From assembly GCF_002101675.1 (NCBI RefSeq), contig NZ_LQOY01000095.1, positions 57,876 through 121,875 on the forward strand: 64,000 nt of DNA, read 5' to 3'. The DNA comes from Mycobacterium gordonae. Lineage in GTDB: Bacteria; Actinomycetota; Actinomycetes; Mycobacteriales; Mycobacteriaceae. The translations under genes and the position numbers were made by a program. Positions 24,704 through 34,373 of this stretch are shown piece after piece; position 1 is the stretch's first letter; each line of letters starts with the position of its first letter. The notes under the pieces are model-generated. The model was given only the letters and a program-made list of their open reading frames with translations, did not search any database and had not been told where the DNA came from.

Positions 24704-26353
24704 TCAGATGGCGAACATGTCTTTCCACGTCTTGGGTGCCTTCGAGGCGACCAGGTCCGTCTGCCGGTACACCTGGCCGTCCGGGGCGACGTAGCTTCCG
24801 TTCTCCGGGTTGTATTGCGCGAACGCCACCGACGGACCCGGTGATGCGTTGTGCCCGAACGCACTCGGCGCGGCGGAGGGCGCGGCGGCTGCCGGGGCGG
24901 CTGCCGGGGTCGGTCCCGCGCCCGCCGGCACATCAAGCGGAGCGATGGACGTCACCTGGCCCATCGGCGCCTGTGGGGTGATGCCGGGTGCTGCCGGCGT
25001 TCCGGCCGGCGGTGGCGGCGCCCCGGGAGGCACCGCCCCAGCGGGCATCGGCGTTCCGTCGACCGGACCGAAGATCCGTTCCCGGTTCCAGTTGACCCGG
25101 TCGTCGGGCGGAATGCCCTGGGAGAGCAGGTTCGGGTCCAGCGGGTAGGTGCCGAACGCGTGCTGGCGCATCGCCAGCGGCATGAACGGCTTGTCACTGT
25201 CGCAGATTTCGACGGTCGGCGCCCGCTTTCCCGGGTGTCCCATGCAGGGGTAGTTCCGCGCGCCACGCACCCCGATCGGCGAATCCTGCGGCAGCTTGCA
25301 GTACAGGCCGTCGGGGGTGTCGATGGTGGTGGTATCGGCGGGCGAACGCCATTGACTGGGCGGCAGAAAGCCGACGGTGCAGGCGGGCGGGTCGCTGAGG
25401 ATGAGGTTGAAAGCGCCCGTGGCCAGTCCGGTCGGGCTCTTGGTGCCCAGGAACGACTGGATCGCGGCGGTGAACGGCGGCAGGATCACCAACACTTGCT
25501 CGAGGGACGCGTGGTAGGTGACGCCGATCTGGCCGATCGTGGTGAGATTGGCCAGCAACACCGGCAGCGTCGGCTTGATCTGATCCAGCAACCGTGACGC
25601 CTCGTTCAGGGCTTCCGGCCCGTTTTCCAGCAGCGTGCGCACCTGCGGATCGTTGGTCGCCAATTGCCCGGTGAATCCGGCCAGGCTGTGCGCCCAGCGG
25701 CGAATCGAGCCTGCCGTCTGCGCCTGGCTGTCCAGCAACGGGCCGGTGTCCTCGGTCAGGCTTCGCGCCTGGCCTGCAACACCGTTGAGGTCCCCGGAAA
25801 TCTGCGCCGACGAGTCGAACAGCGAACCGAAATCGTAACTGGCGCCGTTGAATGCCTTGAACGACTCGTCGAGCAACTGGGTCAGCTTGCCCTGCGGAAT
25901 GCTGTTGAGCAACGCACTGGTCTGGTCCAGCACCGGACCGATCGGCTGTGGTGTCTTCGTGTCCTTCGCGGAGATCACGGAGCCGTCGTGCAGGTAGGGT
26001 CCCGAGTCGGTTCGCGGGCGCAGATCCACGTACTGCTCGCCCACCGCGGAGATACTGCGCACCTCCGCATCCAGGTCGGCCGGAATTTTCGGCGAAGTAT
26101 CAAGTCGCATCGTGGCTTTCGCGCCACGAGCGGTCAGCTCCACCCCGGTTACCTTGCCGATCTGCACGCCGCGGTAGGTGACGTTGCTGAAGCGGTAAAG
26201 GTTTCCGGTCTCGCGCAGTTCCAGCGTGACGGTCATCTTGCCGATCCCGAGCAGGGTCGGCGCCTGGACGTAGTAAATGACCATCACGAACAGACCGATG
26301 ACCCCGACGATCGCGAAGATCGCCAACTGGATACGGATGAAGCGGGTCAGCAT
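24704..26353 (-). CDS. Mce family protein MceF
   Basis: The 549-residue last subunit of the Mce complex. One N-terminal membrane anchor (IQLAIFAIVGVIGLFVMVIYYV), the MlaD/Mce domain near residues 38-115 (VTYRGVQIGKVTGVEL, VRSISAVGEQYVDLRP), a long helical region that builds the periplasmic channel, and a Pro/Ala-rich low-complexity tail (about residues 440-515) before a conserved end (GQVYRQTDLVASKAPKTW). Mce proteins form a heterohexameric tube carrying lipids from the outer layers to the YrbE permeases. It begins next to the mceE stop. I cannot say which numbered mce operon this is. Confidence 0.9.
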   Translation of the reverse strand: MLTRFIRIQLAIFAIVGVIGLFVMVIYYVQAPTLLGIGKMTVTLELRETGNLYRFSNVTYRGVQIGKVTGVELTARGAKATMRLDTSPKIPADLDAEVRSISAVGEQYVDLRPRTDSGPYLHDGSVISAKDTKTPQPIGPVLDQTSALLNSIPQGKLTQLLDESFKAFNGASYDFGSLFDSSAQISGDLNGVAGQARSLTEDTGPLLDSQAQTAGSIRRWAHSLAGFTGQLATNDPQVRTLLENGPEALNEASRLLDQIKPTLPVLLANLTTIGQIGVTYHASLEQVLVILPPFTAAIQSFLGTKSPTGLATGAFNLILSDPPACTVGFLPPSQWRSPADTTTIDTPDGLYCKLPQDSPIGVRGARNYPCMGHPGKRAPTVEICDSDKPFMPLAMRQHAFGTYPLDPNLLSQGIPPDDRVNWNRERIFGPVDGTPMPAGAVPPGAPPPPAGTPAAPGITPQAPMGQVTSIAPLDVPAGAGPTPAAAPAAAAPSAAPSAFGHNASPGPSVAFAQYNPENGSYVAPDGQVYRQTDLVASKAPKTWKDMFAI

Positions 26354-27613
26354 CTAGCCACTCCCCTCCACCGGTGCGACCGCGGACGGCAACCCATTGG
26401 GCGCCGTCGCCGCGGAGTCTGGGCCCGGTGCCGTGGATGGCGGCGGGCCGGGTAGTGCCTGCTGGGAGACGGGCGCACCCGCCGGGGGCGGTCCGGGCAG
26501 ATACGACCCGGGCGCACCCGGCGCGCCGTACCGGAACTGCAGGTACTCCGGGTCACCGGGCGCCGGCACACCTTCCGCGCCGAGTCGCTCCCAGTGGGTG
26601 CCGCGCAGGATGCTCTTGCGCAGACCGGAATTGGTCATGTCGATGATGAAGTAACCGTTGACGTAATCGCCTCGGACGTAGCGGTCGATGAAGCCCTGGG
26701 TGAACGGGAACGTCGGCGCATAGGCAAGGGCCGCATCGAGATCGGGCCCCACGTCGGCGAGCGCCTTGATGGTCGGCTCGAGATTTTTCAGGTTGTTGAC
26801 CAGGTCGTCGCCCGCATCGTTGACCAGCCGGGTTGCGGTGTTGCTGAACGTCCCGAGTTTGTTCAGTGCTGTGGTCAAACGGGGCCGCTCTCTGTTGAGC
26901 ACGTCGAGTGCCGGCGGAATCTTGTTGAGCGCCTGCGTGATCACGTCGCGCTGGCCGGCCAGCGTTCCGGACAGTCGGTTCAGCGCCTGCACCGACGCGA
27001 CGATGTTGTCACGCTGCGCATCGAAGGTGCCCACGAACCTGTCGAGCCGGTTGAGCAGATCGCGGACTTCACCCGCGCGGCCGGACAGCGCGGCATTGAA
27101 GTTGTTGATGATGTCGCCGATCTGTCCCAGCCCTCCGGCATTGAGAACTACCGACAGCGACGACAGCGTCTGCTCGGTCGACGGGTAGGTCGACGAGCGG
27201 TTGAGCGGGATCGTGGCACCGGGTTGCAGCCGACCAGACGGCGCCTGACCCAGCGGTGTGTTCAGTTGCAGATGCATAGAACCCAGCAAGCTGGTCTGGC
27301 CGACACTGGCCACCGCATTCGCCGGAATCACCACACCGGGCCGTACCGAGACCTCGACATCGGCGTGCCAGCCCCGCACCGACAGTTTGCGGATGCTACC
27401 GACGATGACATCGTTGATCATCACCGGCGAATTAGCTTCCAGTGTGCCGACATTCGCGATCTCGACATGATAGGTACTGGCACCCGGCCCACGTCCCACC
27501 GCGCCCGGCAGCGGGAGTGAGTTCAAGCCACTGAAAGCGCACCCGGTCGAGGTGAGCATGACGCAAAGACCGATGCCCAGCAGCATGCGAATGCGCCGCA
27601 CAATCGGGCTCAT
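26354..27613 (-). CDS. Mce family lipoprotein MceE
   Basis: A 419-residue subunit. The N-terminus is a lipoprotein signal (IRMLLGIGLCVMLTSTGCAF; acylated cysteine at residue 25), as in all MceE (LprK/LprN) proteins. The MlaD domain follows (VMINDVIVGSIRKLSVRGWH), then a helical region with a run of NNFNAALSG and LLNRLDRFVG segments, and a Pro-rich tail (PGPPPAGAPVSQQALP). It anchors the tube by a lipid rather than a helix. ATG 27613 overlaps the mceD stop by ATGA. Confidence 0.92.
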   Translation of the reverse strand: MSPIVRRIRMLLGIGLCVMLTSTGCAFSGLNSLPLPGAVGRGPGASTYHVEIANVGTLEANSPVMINDVIVGSIRKLSVRGWHADVEVSVRPGVVIPANAVASVGQTSLLGSMHLQLNTPLGQAPSGRLQPGATIPLNRSSTYPSTEQTLSSLSVVLNAGGLGQIGDIINNFNAALSGRAGEVRDLLNRLDRFVGTFDAQRDNIVASVQALNRLSGTLAGQRDVITQALNKIPPALDVLNRERPRLTTALNKLGTFSNTATRLVNDAGDDLVNNLKNLEPTIKALADVGPDLDAALAYAPTFPFTQGFIDRYVRGDYVNGYFIIDMTNSGLRKSILRGTHWERLGAEGVPAPGDPEYLQFRYGAPGAPGSYLPGPPPAGAPVSQQALPGPPPSTAPGPDSAATAPNGLPSAVAPVEGSG

Positions 27614-29019
27614 GATTGCGGCCTTTCGGCGGGCAGCAGCAGCTCCGGCACAGTCTGCGGAGCTGGCGGCGGCTCGGCCGGCACACTCGGCGGCGGCGGC
27701 TCGGGCATGGCCGCGCCCGGTATCCGCGCGGGCGGCCCGGGCGGTGGCGGCGCCTCGGGAACGTCACCCGGTAGCCCGGTATACGCCGATACCGCCGGGG
27801 GCAACTCGGGCGCGCTCGGCTTGGGGCCTTCCCCTCCGGGTGCAAGCCGTTGCTCGGTATAGACGACATTCTTCGGGTCGAACGCCGGGGCCAGGATCGG
27901 GTTCACCGGGATCGGGAAATAGTTGAAGTTGAAGTAGGTCAACGGGTTGAACACCTTCAAAGCGGGGCTGAGGTACAGCCCGCACAACTTGCCGGTCTCG
28001 ACCGAGGTGACGTTCTCCAGCGCACCGATCTGCGAGCAGAATGCCCACGTGGGGTTGCTCAGGTTCTGCAAACCGACCCCGCCCCGGACGTTCCCGACAT
28101 CCGGGTCGTAGTCGTTGTAGGCGTTTGCGAGCGCGTTCGGCGCCACGTGCAGCACGTTCTGCAGCGCCATCTTGTTGTCGACGAGAATCTGGGTGAGGTC
28201 AGCCAACCGGGTGATCTGCTCCGCGGTCTGGTCGCGGGTTCCGGCGATGAACCGCTGGACCTCCCCGACGGCGCTCGACAGGTCGGTCAGCGCAGCATCC
28301 AGGCTCGACTTATTGTCGTCGAGCACGCTGGTGAGGGTGGCCAGCCGGTCGTTGAATTGCACGAGCTGGACATTGCTGTCCCGCAGCGCGCCGACGAAGG
28401 TCTGCAGATTCTTGATGATGTCGACGAGGTTGCCGCTGCCGTTGGCGAAAATCCGCCCCACCGCTGACAATTGGGCGAGTGTCTGGCGCAGCTTGTCGCC
28501 GTTGCCGCCCAGCGCATTGGCGGCGGCATCGATGAACCGCGCCACCGAGGGTGTCGACACCTTGCTGTTGGGTCCGAAATCGGTTGCCAATCGCATCAAT
28601 TGATCTTTGATCTCGTCCCATTCGACCGGCGTCGCCGTCCGGTTCACCGGGATCACAGCACCGTCGGCCATGGTGGCGCCGACGGAACGGTAGGCGGGTG
28701 TGAGCTGCACATACCGCGCCGCGACCAAGTTCTGGGCCACGATTACGGCTTTCGCGTCAGCCGGGATGGAGATTCCGTGATCGACGTGCATCACCATCCT
28801 GGCCTGCGTTCCGGCCGGTTGGATCGACTCGATGGTGCCGACTTTCAGACCCGAGACACGAACATCGTCGCCGGGATAGATGGCGGTAGCGGTGTGGAAA
28901 TAGGCGGTGATCGTGGTGGGCCGGAAGAAGGTGTTGCGAACGGCAACCCCCGCACCGACCACCACCAGCAGGACGAGCACGATGGCCAGCCCGAGCTTGA
29001 CGCCCCTGCGCCGCATCAT
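27610..29019 (-). CDS. Mce family protein MceD
   Basis: A 469-residue subunit starting MMRRRGVKLGLAIVLVLLVV, with one membrane anchor, the MlaD domain (YPGDDVRVSGLKVGTIESIQ; NLVAARYVQLTPAY), a long helical stretch and a Pro-rich C-terminus (PEAPPPPGPPARIPG). ATG 29019 is chosen because it overlaps the mceC stop by ATGA, matching other junctions in the operon; a longer frame reaching 29139 would overlap mceC heavily and starts with non-family sequence. Confidence 0.9.
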   Translation of the reverse strand: MMRRRGVKLGLAIVLVLLVVVGAGVAVRNTFFRPTTITAYFHTATAIYPGDDVRVSGLKVGTIESIQPAGTQARMVMHVDHGISIPADAKAVIVAQNLVAARYVQLTPAYRSVGATMADGAVIPVNRTATPVEWDEIKDQLMRLATDFGPNSKVSTPSVARFIDAAANALGGNGDKLRQTLAQLSAVGRIFANGSGNLVDIIKNLQTFVGALRDSNVQLVQFNDRLATLTSVLDDNKSSLDAALTDLSSAVGEVQRFIAGTRDQTAEQITRLADLTQILVDNKMALQNVLHVAPNALANAYNDYDPDVGNVRGGVGLQNLSNPTWAFCSQIGALENVTSVETGKLCGLYLSPALKVFNPLTYFNFNYFPIPVNPILAPAFDPKNVVYTEQRLAPGGEGPKPSAPELPPAVSAYTGLPGDVPEAPPPPGPPARIPGAAMPEPPPPSVPAEPPPAPQTVPELLLPAERPQS

Positions 29020-30098
29020 CGCGACCCTCCCGGGTTCTGGTTGAACGGGAAGGGCAGCAGCGCGCGCGGCCCGGCGTTGTCCGGCGGCTGCCCGGGCGCA
29101 CCGTAAGCACGGAAGCCGAAGGCGTAGTCGAACAACCACTGGAAGAACTGCAGCGTGAAGATGTTGGGGATCAACGGGTTGTAGTAGAAGCCGCTGGAGA
29201 CCGTCTCACCTTGGGTGAGCTCGAATTTGGCCAGGCCGGGGATCGCCTTGCCCAGGTTTTCGCGGTTGTCCTCCAACATCGCGGTGACGGAATTCAGCTT
29301 GGTCAGCGTCGGCGCCAGCTTGGCTTCGTTGTCGTGCACCAGGCCGGAAAGCTGTTTGGCCACCGCGGAGGTGCTGGCCAGTAGCCGCACGATCGCCTGC
29401 CGCCGTTCGACCAGCATGGACAGCAGATCGTCGGCGTTGAGGATCAGGGTGTTCAGCTGGTTGCTGCGCTCCGAGAGGATGTGCGTGACATCGGCTGCGC
29501 CTTTGAGTAACTGACTCAGTGTCTGGTTGCGGTTGTTCAGGGTCGTCGAGAGGCGGGTTACCCCGTCGAACGTCGGGCCCAGTTGCGGCGCAATCTGATT
29601 CAGCGTGTTGGACAGGGTGTCCAGCGACTGGTTGAGCGTGTCGGTATTCGTCCCGGCGATGTCGGTGGCCAGGTCTCCGACCGCCTCGGACAGAGAGTAC
29701 GGCGAGGAGGTGCGTGACAGCGGAATGACCGCCATCGGGCGCATATTGCCGCTGCCGGTGGATTCGACGGTCAGCACCCGCTGGCCCAGCAGCGAGCCGG
29801 TGCGGATGTGCGCGGTGCTGGCCGACCCGAGTTGCACCGCCCCTTTGACGGTAAACGTCACCAGGACGTCTCCGCCCTGCAGTGACATGCCGGACACGCT
29901 GCCGACCTTGATGCCCGACACCGTCACGTCGTTGCCGGTTACCAGGCCCCCGGCGTCGGCGAACACCGCCTGATAGCGGACGGTAGTGGCCCGCTGCAGC
30001 AACTGGTCGGGCGACAGCCCGACGGCGATGACAAGCACTATCAGCACCACGCCGATGAAACCGGCGCGAATGAGGCGCGCTCCGCGGTACTTAAGCAT
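29016..30098 (-). CDS. Mce family protein MceC
   Basis: A 360-residue subunit: membrane anchor (AGFIGVVLIVLVIAVGL), MlaD domain (VTGNDVTVSGIKVGSVSG; HIRTGSLLGQRVLTVE), then helices of the channel region (LSNTLNQIAPQLGPTFDGV). The C-terminus is short with a modest Pro/Gly tail (GAPGQPPDNAGP), unlike the long tails of D, E and F. It overlaps mceB by 8 bp and mceD by 4 bp. Confidence 0.92.
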   Translation of the reverse strand: MLKYRGARLIRAGFIGVVLIVLVIAVGLSPDQLLQRATTVRYQAVFADAGGLVTGNDVTVSGIKVGSVSGMSLQGGDVLVTFTVKGAVQLGSASTAHIRTGSLLGQRVLTVESTGSGNMRPMAVIPLSRTSSPYSLSEAVGDLATDIAGTNTDTLNQSLDTLSNTLNQIAPQLGPTFDGVTRLSTTLNNRNQTLSQLLKGAADVTHILSERSNQLNTLILNADDLLSMLVERRQAIVRLLASTSAVAKQLSGLVHDNEAKLAPTLTKLNSVTAMLEDNRENLGKAIPGLAKFELTQGETVSSGFYYNPLIPNIFTLQFFQWLFDYAFGFRAYGAPGQPPDNAGPRALLPFPFNQNPGGSR

Positions 30099-31122
30099 CG
30101 GGTTCCGCGCACCTCCCCGTGACCTGGTGGGTCACACCGACTTCGACGGTTCGGTACTGCAGATCGGAGACGCGAAGCGCGAGTCCGCACAGATAGTAGG
30201 GGAACCATGCACCGTAGGAACCCAGCCTGGTCAGCTTGCGGTAGTTGTTCGGCAACTTCTTCAACGAAATGTCGATGAGGTTCTTGTCCTTGTCCAGCAA
30301 CGGGGCCAGCCGGTTGAGCTGGTCGATGGTGCCGGACAACGGCGGGCGGGCGCGGGTGAGCAGATCGGCGATCGACGCGGTCCCGTTGTCCAGTGCGGTG
30401 ATTGCGGTGCCGATGGTGTCGCGGTCCGAGGACAGTCCGCTGATCAGGCGCTCCAACCGGTCGATCGCCCCGGAGAATTTGGTGCCCTCGGCATTGACGG
30501 TGCCGACCACGGTGTTGAGATTGTCGATCAGAGCCTGCACGGTGTCGCTGTTGTCGGCCAACGTGTTCGAGAACGACGACGTCTTGGACAGCAGCGACTG
30601 CAGGGTGCCGCCCTCGCCCTGGAAAACCTCGATGAGTGAGGCACTGAGTGCATTGACGTCTTCGGCCTTGAGTCCCTTGGTCACCGGCTTCAGCCCGCCC
30701 AGGAGCAGATCGAGGTCGAGGGCCGGCGCGGTGCGGTCAATCGGGATCTCCGAACCGCCCGGCAGCGGCTTGGTGTTGCCCGGACCGTCGATCAGCTCGA
30801 GGTACCGGTCACCGACCAGGTTCAGGTAGCGGATCACAGCCCGGGTGCCACCGGTGAGCACGACGTCGCGGTTGGCGTCGAATTTCACCAGCACCTTTTT
30901 GTCCGCCCGCAATTCGACGCTATTCACCGTGCCCACCCGGACGCCGGCGACCCGTACCGTCTGCCCCTCCTTGAGGCGCGAGACGTCGGTGAACAGCGCG
31001 GAATACTCTGTCGTCGAACCGGTCTGGTACTGCCCGAAGATGAAGAAGAGGGAGATGGTGAGCAGCACCATCACCAGCGCGAAGGCGCCGAACTTGATGA
31101 TCATCCCGCGTGAGCTGCTCAT
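30091..31122 (-). CDS. Mce family protein MceB
   Basis: A 343-residue subunit beginning MSSSRGMIIKFGAFALVMV with one membrane anchor. The MlaD domain (KEGQTVRVAGVRVGTVNSVE; YLNLVGDRYLELIDG) is followed by the channel helices and ends with LGSYGAWFPYYLCGLAL, a usual MceB/C terminus. ATG 31122 overlaps the mceA stop by ATGA, which decides the start. A frame extending to 31455 runs through mceA and is rejected. Confidence 0.92.
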   Translation of the reverse strand: MSSSRGMIIKFGAFALVMVLLTISLFFIFGQYQTGSTTEYSALFTDVSRLKEGQTVRVAGVRVGTVNSVELRADKKVLVKFDANRDVVLTGGTRAVIRYLNLVGDRYLELIDGPGNTKPLPGGSEIPIDRTAPALDLDLLLGGLKPVTKGLKAEDVNALSASLIEVFQGEGGTLQSLLSKTSSFSNTLADNSDTVQALIDNLNTVVGTVNAEGTKFSGAIDRLERLISGLSSDRDTIGTAITALDNGTASIADLLTRARPPLSGTIDQLNRLAPLLDKDKNLIDISLKKLPNNYRKLTRLGSYGAWFPYYLCGLALRVSDLQYRTVEVGVTHQVTGRCAEPDA

Positions 31123-32378
31123 CCGGGTTGTCCAATTTGCATCGTGTTGCGCGGCGGCCCGTCGATCGGCCCGTACAGGAGTTGCTTGAGACCGTCTGAG
31201 TTGAGCAGCAACTGCGGGTTCCCGTACTCCATCGGGTTGGCGCCCACGTCGGCCACCACGAACGGCGGTGCCACGTCGAACGGCACCACGGGAAGGGTCT
31301 GACACTGCGGACCACCGGTTGCGGCCACCTTCGGCAGGTTGCTCGGATAGCGGTAGCGTTCGGCACCGAAACCGATGTACACCAACACTTTGATCATCGG
31401 CTCGGGCAGGTTCGGCGAGTGCAAATTCACCAGCGAGCCGGAAAGTCCGCACCACAGCGCCTGGTGGTACTCGTTCGTCAGGTCGGTGGTCGGCAACAGC
31501 AGGTGTAGCACGTCTGTCAATGCTTGCCGGTTCCCGCCGATCACCTCGTTGCCGATGTCGGCCAATCCGATTGAGCTGATCAGGAACGCGTCGAGGTTCT
31601 GTTGCTCTTCGACGATCGACTTGCTGATCCTGATCGCGTTCTCGGCCGACCCGATCAGATCCGGCGCCGCGTCGGCGTATGCGTTGCTCACCACGGGCAG
31701 GACCGAGAGGTCATGATTAAGGGCGGGCAACGCCGGATCCTGTTTGGCCAGAAAGGCGTCGAGGTCGGACAGGGCCTGCCCGATCTTGTGGCCACGGCCG
31801 TTCATCGCCGAAGCGATCGCGCCGAGGGTTTCGTTGAGCTTGGCGGGATCGATGTTCGACAGCAGGGTGGTGAGCTGTTGGAAGACCGTGTTGACCTCGA
31901 CGGTGACGCTCTTGCCTTTGAGCACCTGATGCGGTTGCAGGCTCTGCTGCGAAGGCTGGTCCGACGGGATGAGTTCGACGAACTTGGCACCGAATACCGT
32001 GGTCGAGGCGATGTCGACGAGCACGTTGTGCGGGATGAGATGCATCTGCGAAGGCTGCATCGCCAGGTGCAGCACGGCCTGACCGTCGGGACGTTCCTCG
32101 ATGGATTCGACCTTGCCCACCACCACGCCGCGCATCTTCACTTTGGCTTCGGGATTCATCACCAGGCCGGCGCGCGGCGACACCACGGTCACCGGCACGC
32201 TCTCGGTAAAGCTGCTGTTGAACAACCCGATTGAGACCGCGACGATCGCCGAAATGACGACAACGGTGGCCAGGCCCATCAACGGGCGCACGTAAGGGCG
32301 CGGCTTGGGCCGACCGTGGTGGTGCGATCGTCCTCTGGTGCTGGGGCTATGCCGGCCCGCCGGCACGTATGTCGTCAC
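31119..32378 (-). CDS. Mce family protein MceA
   Basis: A 419-residue first Mce subunit. After a basic His/Arg/Pro-rich cytoplasmic tail (residues 1-31) there is one membrane anchor (LMGLATVVVISAIVAVSIGLF), the MlaD domain (AKVKMRGVVVGKVESIEERP; STTVFGAKFVELIPS), then channel helices. Late residues NPMEYGNPQLLLNSDG are typical of MceA. It lies 19 bp after yrbEB. MceA proteins of M. tuberculosis mce1 were originally linked to cell entry; lipid import is the established role of the complexes. Confidence 0.92.
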   Translation of the reverse strand: MTTYVPAGRHSPSTRGRSHHHGRPKPRPYVRPLMGLATVVVISAIVAVSIGLFNSSFTESVPVTVVSPRAGLVMNPEAKVKMRGVVVGKVESIEERPDGQAVLHLAMQPSQMHLIPHNVLVDIASTTVFGAKFVELIPSDQPSQQSLQPHQVLKGKSVTVEVNTVFQQLTTLLSNIDPAKLNETLGAIASAMNGRGHKIGQALSDLDAFLAKQDPALPALNHDLSVLPVVSNAYADAAPDLIGSAENAIRISKSIVEEQQNLDAFLISSIGLADIGNEVIGGNRQALTDVLHLLLPTTDLTNEYHQALWCGLSGSLVNLHSPNLPEPMIKVLVYIGFGAERYRYPSNLPKVAATGGPQCQTLPVVPFDVAPPFVVADVGANPMEYGNPQLLLNSDGLKQLLYGPIDGPPRNTMQIGQPG

Positions 32379-32397
32379 TGACCGCGTTCACCTCCCT

Positions 32398-33243
32398 CTA
32401 GCCCGACAGGTTGAAGTTGCCGTTGGAACCGTAGATGGACAGCGAGATCAGCAGTGTCACCGAGACGACCACGATCAGCGAGGTCCGCACCGCGTTGCCG
32501 GTTGCCACTCCAACCCCGGCCGGTCCGCCCGACGCGAAAAAGCCGTAATACGTATGGATCAGCAGAATCGTGATCGCCATCAACACGGCCTGCAGAAAGG
32601 ACCACAACAGGTCAATCGGATTGAGGAAGGTCGTGAAGTAGTGCTGATACAGACCGCCCGACTGGCCGAAGAGGATCACCGTGGTGAACTGACTGGCCAG
32701 AAACGACAGGCTGACGGCGATGCTGTACAGCGGCGTGATGGCCAGCATTCCCGCGACGATCCTGGTGCTGACCAGATACGAAACCGGCCGGATCGCCATG
32801 GATTCCAGCGCGTCGATCTCTTCGTTGATGCGCATGGCGCCCAATTGCGCGGTCACCCCGGCGCCGAAGGTGGCAGCCAAGCCGATACCGGCGACGATCG
32901 GCGCCGCAATTCGAACATTGATGAATGCCGCCAGGAACCCGGTCAGGGCCTCGATACCGATATTGCCCAGCGAGCTGTACCCCTGTACCGCCAGGGTGCC
33001 GCCCGCGGCCAGGGTCAGGAAGCCGACGATCACCAGCGTCCCGCCGATCATCGCCAAAGTGCCCGCACCCATGCTGATTTCGGCAATGAGGCGGATGATC
33101 TCGCGGCCGTAGCGGCTCACCGCGAAGGGGATGCCACCGATCGCTTTGCCGTAAAACAAGGTGTGATCACCGATTCGGCCCAGACTGCCGACCGGTCTCT
33201 GGATTTGCCGCGTCAGACGCGGGTAGACGGCTCTCAGCGCCAC
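32398..33243 (-). CDS. YrbEB, MlaE-family ABC permease of the Mce complex
   Basis: A 281-residue integral membrane permease with about five to six segments and the MlaE signature (RINEEIDALESMAIRPVSYLVSTRIVAGMLA), which contains the EXDALE motif contacting the ATPase (MceG, encoded elsewhere). YrbEA and YrbEB form the permease pair through which the MceA-F tube delivers lipids. It follows yrbEA by 46 bp and precedes mceA by 19 bp. No ATPase gene lies in this window, as is normal because mycobacteria use one shared MceG. Confidence 0.93.
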   Translation of the reverse strand: MALRAVYPRLTRQIQRPVGSLGRIGDHTLFYGKAIGGIPFAVSRYGREIIRLIAEISMGAGTLAMIGGTLVIVGFLTLAAGGTLAVQGYSSLGNIGIEALTGFLAAFINVRIAAPIVAGIGLAATFGAGVTAQLGAMRINEEIDALESMAIRPVSYLVSTRIVAGMLAITPLYSIAVSLSFLASQFTTVILFGQSGGLYQHYFTTFLNPIDLLWSFLQAVLMAITILLIHTYYGFFASGGPAGVGVATGNAVRTSLIVVVSVTLLISLSIYGSNGNFNLSG

Positions 33244-33289
33244 AGTCTGTGTTTACACCTCCCTCGCCATATCAATCCCCCCCGGATGC

Positions 33290-34096
33290 TTATTTCGCCG
33301 ACATTCGGATACCGATCGCGGTGACAACCACATTGACTACGAACAGCGACATGAACGCGTAGACCACCGTCTCGTTGACGGCGTTGCCGACCGCCTTGGC
33401 CCCGCCGCCGGTGATCGTCAGGCCCCGGTAGCACGCCACCAGGCCGGCGATCAGGCCGAAAAGCGCTGCCTTGACACAGGAAATGATCACCTCGGGTACG
33501 CCGGTCAACAGGGTGATGCCCGCGGCGAAGGCACCGGGGTTCACGTCTTGGACGAACACCGAGAAGATGTAGCCGCCCAGGATGCCGATAATGACGACCA
33601 GGCTGTTCAGCAGCAGTGCCACCAGGCCGGAAGCCAGCATGCGGGGGGTGACCAACCGCTGAATCGGGTTGATACCCAAGACTTCCATCGCGTCGATCTC
33701 TTCACGGATGGTTCGCGATCCCAGGTCCGCGCACATAGCCGTGGCTCCGGCGCCGGCTACGATCAACACCGTCACCAACGGCCCGACCTGCGTCACGGCG
33801 CCGAACGCAGCACCCGCCCCGGAGAGGTCGGCGGCGCCGAGCTCACGCAGCAGGATGTTGAGCGTGAAGCTGACCAGAACGGTGAACGGGATGGCCACCA
33901 ACAAGGTTGGTGCGAGGGCAACGCGGGCGACGAACCACGACTGCTCCAAAAACTCGCGCCATTGGACGGGCCGGCGGAACGCGAACTTGATGGCATCGGC
34001 CGACATCGCGAACAGCGCGCCGACGGCTTCCATGGGTTTGGAACCACGACCCAACACGATGCCCGGGGTCCAGCGCTCCGCTCCCTTATTCGCCAT
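33290..34096 (-). CDS. YrbEA, MlaE-family ABC permease of the Mce complex
   Basis: A 268-residue permease and first gene of the mce operon. The MlaE signature is TIREEIDAMEVLGINPIQRLV, and TGGGAKAVGNAVNETVVYAF is typical of the C-terminal part. There are about five membrane segments. ATG 34096 lies 16 bp after a perfect inverted repeat (34113-34143) that may control the operon. The order yrbEA-yrbEB-mceA-F is complete and intact. M. tuberculosis has mce1-4, and other mycobacteria have further types; I cannot match this operon to a number reliably. Confidence 0.93.
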   Translation of the reverse strand: MANKGAERWTPGIVLGRGSKPMEAVGALFAMSADAIKFAFRRPVQWREFLEQSWFVARVALAPTLLVAIPFTVLVSFTLNILLRELGAADLSGAGAAFGAVTQVGPLVTVLIVAGAGATAMCADLGSRTIREEIDAMEVLGINPIQRLVTPRMLASGLVALLLNSLVVIIGILGGYIFSVFVQDVNPGAFAAGITLLTGVPEVIISCVKAALFGLIAGLVACYRGLTITGGGAKAVGNAVNETVVYAFMSLFVVNVVVTAIGIRMSAK

Positions 34097-34112
34097 AGGT
34101 CTGAGATCCTCT

Positions 34113-34143
34113 CCGGATCATATTGTGCGCGAACATGATCCGG
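34113..34143. promoter_or_regulatory. Inverted repeat CCGGATCAT-N13-ATGATCCGG upstream of the mce operon
   Basis: Perfect 9-bp arms at 34113-34121 and 34135-34143 lie just upstream of the yrbEA start (34096). The 13-nt spacer is ATTGTGCGCGAAC. It may be an operator for a mce regulator or a leader hairpin. The remaining intergenic DNA up to 34373 shows no gene. Confidence 0.5.
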
Positions 34144-34373
34144 GCGGCGAGCGTCATCATCGGCCGTGACTGCGACGTCCCCAGGCCCTCAACACGCGCT
34201 ACCAACCTCACGCCGGGTCTCTCCATTCGATTGCGTGAGCTGCCGTCTCCAGGCCTGGTCAACTGCCCACGCGCCAACCCTGGAAGCGTTCGGCGATTAT
34301 GACTCATGCCGCGTCCCGTGGGAACCGAAATCGCACAACCGTTATCTGCCCGGACACCGTCGCCACCCCATGC

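Noticed and set aside
24704..34096. Assignment of the operon to a specific numbered mce family (mce4 or another)
   Set aside because: The nearby SDR and ferredoxin recall the mce4 neighbourhood, but the Mas genes are placed differently and recalled sequence similarity is insufficient; a phylogeny would be needed.
34086..34307. Minus-strand 73-residue frame upstream of yrbEA
   Set aside because: It spans the inverted repeat and overlaps the yrbEA start in another frame; Arg-rich composition without motifs.
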